Below, one piece after another: positions 62,670 through 64,000 of a stretch of 64,000 nt of DNA (positions within the stretch are counted from its first letter, which is position 1; each line of letters begins with the position of its first letter). This DNA is from JAJXWB01 sp046349215 (GTDB lineage: Bacteria > Pseudomonadota > Alphaproteobacteria > Rhizobiales > Beijerinckiaceae). Location: the NCBI GenBank assembly GCA_046349215.1, contig JAXMCV010000001.1:868001-932000 (forward strand). Reading direction: 5' to 3'. The notes beneath the pieces are model-generated. The model was not told the DNA's origin, searched no databases, and saw only the letters and a program-made list of their open reading frames with translations. Made by a program: the position numbers and the translations under genes.

Positions 62670-63578
62670 ATGACCGCCGTACCGAGCTGGCTCTGGATAT
62701 TCTTCACGGTCTTCGCCGCGGGCGCTCAGACCGCGCGCAACGCCATGCAGCGCGACCTGATCGCCACGCTCGGCACGGCCGGCGCCACCTTCGTGCGTTT
62801 CCTGTACGGACTGCCGTTCGCGCTGGCGTTTCTCGGAATCGTGTGCGTTTTCAGCGGGGCGGCGCCGCCGAAGCCGCACGTCGCGGCGCTCGCCTGGACA
62901 GCGCTGGGCGCGGTCTGCCAGATCGGCGCGACCGGCCTGATGCTGGCGGCGATGAAGGAAAAGAGCTTCGTCGTCGCCATCGCCTACACCAAGACCGAGC
63001 CTGTGCAGGTGGCGCTTTTCGGGCTGGCCTTCCTGGGAGACCGCGTGGACGCGGGACTGGCGATCGCCATCGTCATCGCGACGCTCGGCGTGATGGTCAT
63101 GTCGTGGCCGAAGAAGACCGGCGAGACGACGGCCCAGGCCGGCTGGCGGCCAGCGATCTACGGGCTCGTGTCCGCCGGCCTGTTCGCGCTTTCGGCGATC
63201 GGTTATCGCGCCGGCATTCTGCATCTGGGCGCGCCGAACTTCGTGCTCGGCGCTTCGAGCATTCTGGCGCTCGCGCTGGCGATCCAGAGCGCGCTGATCA
63301 TCGCCTCAATGCTCGTTCTCGACCGGGCCGGGCTCGCAGCGATCCTGCGCGCCTGGCGGCCCTCGCTGCTGGCGGGCTTCATGGGGGCGCTCGCCTCGCA
63401 ATTCTGGTTCCTCGCCTTCGCCATCGACACGGCGGCGCGCGTGCGCACGCTGGCGCTGATCGAGATGATCTTCGCGCAGGTGGTGACGAAAAAGGTGTTC
63501 CGGCAGCAGACGAGCGCGCGCGAATTCGTGGGCATGGCGATCATGATCGCCGGCGTCGTGCTGCTGTTCTGGAACTGA
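62670..63578 (+). CDS. DMT-superfamily transporter (EamA-like)
   Basis: 302 residues from ATG 62670 with ten hydrophobic segments in the two-fold EamA pattern; the second half ends AREFVGMAIMIAGVVLLFWN. It is an inner-membrane permease of unknown substrate. No good RBS is adjacent (GAGG is 13 bases away). It lies between ispH and thrB, which are on the other strand, interrupting an otherwise usual ispH-thrB order; this suggests insertion. Convergent with ispH, 11 bp apart. Confidence 0.85.
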   Translation: MTAVPSWLWIFFTVFAAGAQTARNAMQRDLIATLGTAGATFVRFLYGLPFALAFLGIVCVFSGAAPPKPHVAALAWTALGAVCQIGATGLMLAAMKEKSFVVAIAYTKTEPVQVALFGLAFLGDRVDAGLAIAIVIATLGVMVMSWPKKTGETTAQAGWRPAIYGLVSAGLFALSAIGYRAGILHLGAPNFVLGASSILALALAIQSALIIASMLVLDRAGLAAILRAWRPSLLAGFMGALASQFWFLAFAIDTAARVRTLALIEMIFAQVVTKKVFRQQTSAREFVGMAIMIAGVVLLFWN

Positions 63579-63589
63579 CGGACAGAAGG

Positions 63590-64000
63590 TCAGGCGTCGT
63601 CGCGCAATTCGCGCGGCAGCGGGAAGAAGACGTTTTCCGCGCCGGTCGACAATGTTTCGATCGTCACGTCGAAGCGCTCGCCGAAGGCGTTGATGACGTC
63701 GTTGACGAGCACCTCCGGCGCCGAGGCGCCGGCCGTGATGGCGATCGAGCGCACGTTTTCGTACAGGCTCCAGTCGAGATCCTTGCGGCCATCGACGAGG
63801 CGGGCGTTCGGGCAGCCGGACCGTTCCGCCACCTCCCGCAGACGTTGCGAATTGGAGGAATTGGTCGAGCCGACCACGATGACGGCGTCCACCTTGGAGG
63901 CGACCGCCTTGACGGCTTCCTGCCGATTTGTGGTGGCGTAGCAGATGTCCTGCTTGTGCGGGCCGATGATCGCCGGGAAGCGCTTGCGGAGCGTCTCGAC
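63590..64000 (-). CDS. ispH: 4-hydroxy-3-methylbut-2-enyl diphosphate reductase, C-terminal part
   Basis: Truncated by the window end; the C-terminal ~136 residues remain. Conserved segments include ICYATTNRQEAVKAVA, the VIVVGSTNSSNSQRL stretch and SIAITAGASAPEVLV. It is the final MEP-pathway enzyme, a [4Fe-4S] protein that makes IPP and DMAPP; the third cluster Cys (in C-x-N/ARL) is visible in GCPNARLVD. It is convergent with the DMT transporter. Confidence 0.95.
   Translation of the reverse strand, partial: VETLRKRFPAIIGPHKQDICYATTNRQEAVKAVASKVDAVIVVGSTNSSNSQRLREVAERSGCPNARLVDGRKDLDWSLYENVRSIAITAGASAPEVLVNDVINAFGERFDVTIETLSTGAENVFFPLPRELRDDA

Overview
The window is a high-GC, gene-dense chromosomal segment of an alphaproteobacterium, most likely of the order Hyphomicrobiales (Rhizobiales). 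This is inferred from the gene content (a CcrM-type adenine methyltransferase, glycyl-tRNA synthetase split into alpha and beta subunits, ETF-ubiquinone oxidoreductase, MeaB, pyruvate phosphate dikinase, a mutY / DUF721 / DsbA / smc cluster, and an ispH / thrB / rnhA neighbourhood). Two alphaproteobacterial regulatory signatures agree with it: a GTTC-N7-GTTC LexA box and a TTAA-N7-TTAA CtrA box. The genus cannot be fixed from the sequence. I see no tRNA, rRNA, CRISPR array, phage or insertion sequence. Nearly all of the window is housekeeping, with small accessory insertions.

Layout. 1-1.6 kb: the end of an S58 peptidase gene, a non-coding stretch with two copies of an AT-rich direct repeat, and a small membrane protein. 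1.6-6.4 kb: glyS and glyQ, separated by a CDGSH iron-sulfur gene and an orphan TadG-like gene that has a CtrA box. 6.4-13.5 kb: an RNA methyltransferase, a DUF2007 protein, polyprenyl diphosphate synthase, a CoA transferase, ispE, a TPR protein and a PHA-system protein. 13.5-19.1 kb: a SleB-type wall hydrolase, an MpaB/Lcp-like oxygenase, an exported nicotinamidase, a GlcG/HbpS protein and an M20 peptidase. 19.2-28.1 kb: ETF-QO, an MFS transporter, an AcuI-like reductase, a GreA/GreB factor, a LysR regulator, Sua5, an enoyl-CoA hydratase and an SRAP protein. 28.1-39.3 kb: an rRNA methyltransferase, tlyA and dxs operon, HdeD, ppdK, a type II toxin-antitoxin pair overlapping meaB, and an AmpG-type transporter. 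39.3-46.9 kb: a candidate small RNA, a uracil-DNA glycosylase, a zinc peptidase, a PA0069-type radical SAM gene under a LexA box, rnhB, ccrM and a universal stress protein. 47-57.7 kb: a PrdX-type editing protein, two secreted proteins, a rhomboid protease, mutY, a DUF721 protein, a DsbA-like protein and smc. 57.7-64 kb: alcohol dehydrogenase, YqgE, a DsbD-N protein, a peroxiredoxin, rnhA, thrB, a DMT transporter and partial ispH.

How genes connect. Four isoprenoid genes (dxs, ispE, ispH and the polyprenyl synthase) lie scattered here and would feed ubiquinone synthesis; ETF-QO passes acyl-CoA electrons to ubiquinone. ETF-QO and the enoyl-CoA hydratase, 6.8 kb apart, share a GTTTA-N4-TAAAC palindrome that suggests one acyl-CoA repressor. 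DNA maintenance is well represented (mutY, UDG, SRAP, rnhA, rnhB, smc, ccrM, and a radical SAM protein with an SOS box). The main points for follow-up are the shared operators, the LexA box, the candidate small RNA, the UDG lacking two Fe-S cysteines, the CtrA box at the orphan TadG gene, and the toxin-antitoxin/meaB overlap.
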